DNA of 43,583 nt from Oceanospirillaceae bacterium (GTDB lineage: Bacteria > Pseudomonadota > Gammaproteobacteria > Pseudomonadales > Balneatricaceae), in the NCBI GenBank assembly GCA_013215505.1, contig JABSQZ010000018.1:1-43583 (forward strand), given 5' to 3'. Positions 42,056 to 43,583 of this stretch are shown here, one piece after another. The notes beneath the pieces were generated by a model. That model was not told the DNA's origin, made no database searches, and was given only the letters and a program-made list of their open reading frames with translations. Made by a program: the position numbers and the translations under genes. Each line of letters starts with the position of its first letter. The stretch's first letter is position 1.

Positions 42056-42889
42056 CTATTTTGCTTTATACAAAATCCCCGGGTGACAGTGAATCATATC
42101 AAATTTTTCTGCCAGACCAGGTAACGATTCAGAGGCACCTAGAACCAGATATCCTCCGGGTTTGAGCTGGCCGTGTAGTTTTTGCAGGATACTGCGCTTT
42201 AGCTCTGAAGAAAAGTAGATCAATACATTACGACAAAAAATAACATCGCAGCGACCGATCATCGCATAGCTATCTAACAAGTTAATCCCTTTAAAAGAAA
42301 TCGGTGCTTGTATCTCCTGATTTACTTTCCAGGTATCGTCATTGACTTGAGTAAAGAACTTTTCCTGACGCTGCTTGCTTAGCCCGCGACCTAATGCAAA
42401 CAGTTCGTACTCTCCTTTTTTAGCTGCCTCTAAGGCCGTAGAAGATATATCTGTGGCCACTATATCCATTCTGGCACCACGCAAACTGGCGCTCTTTTCG
42501 ATATATTCACTTGCCGCCATAGAAATAGAATAGGGCTCTTGACCCGTGGCACAAGCTGCCGACCAAACTTTCATTCGGGAACTGGAATTTTTCAGAAACT
42601 CTGGGAACAATACTTTGCTGAGCACTTCATAGGGATGTGCATCCCGAAACCACAAAGTTTCATTGGTGGTCATGGCATCCACTACTTTGTCCGTCAGCCT
42701 CTTGCCGCTGGGCACCGTCATCGCGGCAACCAACTGCTCCAACTGGGAAAAGGTCTGCTCGCCCATTAACTTAGCGAGTCGACTTTGCACCAAATATTGC
42801 TTGTTTTCAGCCAAGACAATACCGCAACTGTTTTCCAGATAATTGCTGAATTGTTTGAAGCCTTGAGGAGTAATAGTAAATGAACTCAT
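42056..42889 (-). CDS. cheR: Chemotaxis methyltransferase CheR
   Basis: CheR methylates glutamates of chemoreceptors using S-adenosylmethionine. Of its 277 residues the N-terminal helical domain (about 1-75) includes CGIVLAENKQYLVQSRL. The SAM-binding domain has NETLWFRDAHPYEVL, WSAACATGQEPYSISM (SAM-binding loop), IVATDISSTALEAAKKGEY and CDVIFCRNVLIYFS. The end YLVLGASESLPGLAEKFDMIHC is typical. It is encoded 24 bases after cheV, the usual order in polar systems, well away from cheB, its functional opposite. Confidence 0.95.
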   Translation of the reverse strand: MSSFTITPQGFKQFSNYLENSCGIVLAENKQYLVQSRLAKLMGEQTFSQLEQLVAAMTVPSGKRLTDKVVDAMTTNETLWFRDAHPYEVLSKVLFPEFLKNSSSRMKVWSAACATGQEPYSISMAASEYIEKSASLRGARMDIVATDISSTALEAAKKGEYELFALGRGLSKQRQEKFFTQVNDDTWKVNQEIQAPISFKGINLLDSYAMIGRCDVIFCRNVLIYFSSELKRSILQKLHGQLKPGGYLVLGASESLPGLAEKFDMIHCHPGILYKAK

Positions 42890-42913
42890 AAAATGAATCG
42901 TCTCTACCCGACT

Positions 42914-43583
42914 TTAATTACCTTCAACTGTATTGATTCTTTCAATAACAGCGCTTGCTAAGTCATTAGGGTTAAACTTGGCCAAAAATCCATTTGCTCC
43001 AACTTTCTTCACCATAGAGACGTTGAATCCACCACTGAGTGAAGTGTGTAAAACGATGTGCATCTTGTCCATACGCTCATCTTCTCTGACCATTGCCGTC
43101 AATGTATAACCATCAACTTCTGGCATCTCAATATCAGAGATCATCATCAGAAAGTGTTCATTAATATCAACACCGCTGCCAGCCAATCCGTCTAACAACT
43201 TCCAGGCTTCCATGCCATTGTTACACTGGGTAACTTTGACCCCAAGATTCTCCAAACTGCGCTGCATTTGATTACGCGCAACACTTGAATCATCGACAAT
43301 CAATACCTGGTATGACTGCGCCTTTTTACGTATATCCGGAGTTGCCAGTTCGGCGCTGACCTCAGTAGACATCGGATACAAATCTGCCAATATTTGTTCG
43401 ACATCTAAGATCTCTATTAAGGCATCTTCGTATTCAAAAATTGCAGTCAGATAGTTTTCAACACCAATTTCCGCCGGTGGCGCAGCTATCTGATCCCAAT
43501 TGGTATTGATCAGTTGAATTCGCTGGGGGAAGATCAGCAGGTATTGCTCAAACTTTCGATCCCCACTTTGGATGGATTTTATG
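42914..43583 (-). CDS. cheV: Chemotaxis coupling protein CheV (N-terminus outside window)
   Basis: The frame stays open to the right edge; 222 codons are visible. The outer part is the second half of a CheW-like domain (RKFEQYLLIFPQRIQLINTN, ENYLTAIFEYEDALIEILDVEQIL), which couples receptors to CheA. A short linker leads to a C-terminal receiver domain with the acidic pair in VLIVDDSSVARNQM and the phospho-acceptor Asp in MISDIEMPEVDGYT. CheW plus receiver in this order defines CheV, which acts as an adaptor and phosphate sink. A TTG near 43390 is not the true start because the CheW-like sequence continues upstream of it in frame. Confidence 0.93.
   Translation of the reverse strand, partial: IKSIQSGDRKFEQYLLIFPQRIQLINTNWDQIAAPPAEIGVENYLTAIFEYEDALIEILDVEQILADLYPMSTEVSAELATPDIRKKAQSYQVLIVDDSSVARNQMQRSLENLGVKVTQCNNGMEAWKLLDGLAGSGVDINEHFLMMISDIEMPEVDGYTLTAMVREDERMDKMHIVLHTSLSGGFNVSMVKKVGANGFLAKFNPNDLASAVIERINTVEGN

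Overview
The window is a polar-flagellum and chemotaxis locus from a gammaproteobacterium with moderate GC, most like the Pseudomonas/Cellvibrio/Vibrio type of polar system. The evidence is the flhA-flhF-fleN-fliA-cheYZAB-parC-parP order, the cheV-cheR-flgBCDEFGHIJKL order, two-domain FlgJ, and -24/-12 (sigma-54) and sigma-28 promoter sequences. I cannot name the species; a marine gammaproteobacterium is a guess. All intact genes except one small FliT-like gene are on the minus strand, so transcription runs from high to low coordinates.

Layout in transcription order. (1) 43583-42056: cheV (cut by the window edge) and cheR. (2) 41738-30169: rod, hook, ring and junction genes flgB to flgL. They are split into two units by a strong terminator between flgE and flgF, and flgB and flgF each have a clear sigma-54 site. 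(3) 30115-24764: a plus-strand FliT-like gene, a large flagellin gene with two tandem sigma-28 promoters, flaG, fliD and fliS. (4) 24745-11958: a flagellin-glycosylation island. It holds a Maf glycosyltransferase, then pseB, pseC, pseF, pseG, a formyltransferase-like gene where pseH would be expected, pseI, an amidotransferase/HisH-like/HisF-like trio, a second amidotransferase-like protein with a broken PP-loop, and a two-part protein with a DUF4915-like C-terminus. (5) 11957-11395: a gene-free gap with a decayed IS3-family transposase OrfA and a candidate sigma-54 promoter. (6) 11394-1: flhA, flhF, fleN (flhG), fliA, cheY, cheZ, cheA, cheB, parC and the start of parP.

In related polar clusters fleQ, fleSR, fliE-fliR and flhB lie between fliS and flhA. 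Here that place is taken by the glycosylation island and an IS remnant, so the ancestral cluster was split or the island inserted with loss or relocation of those genes.

How the genes work together: FlhF and FleN set flagellar position and number; FliA drives late genes; ParC and ParP hold chemoreceptor arrays at the pole next to the flagellum; CheA, CheY, CheZ, CheB, CheR and CheV run the signalling. The flagellin is probably decorated with a pseudaminic-acid-type sugar. The gene set points to an N-formyl group in place of the usual second N-acetyl and to an amidine made by the amidotransferase trio. The degenerate amidotransferase paralogue, a HisF-like protein that seems to lack its second catalytic Asp, and the DUF4915-like protein at the end of the operon are the most likely places for undescribed biology.
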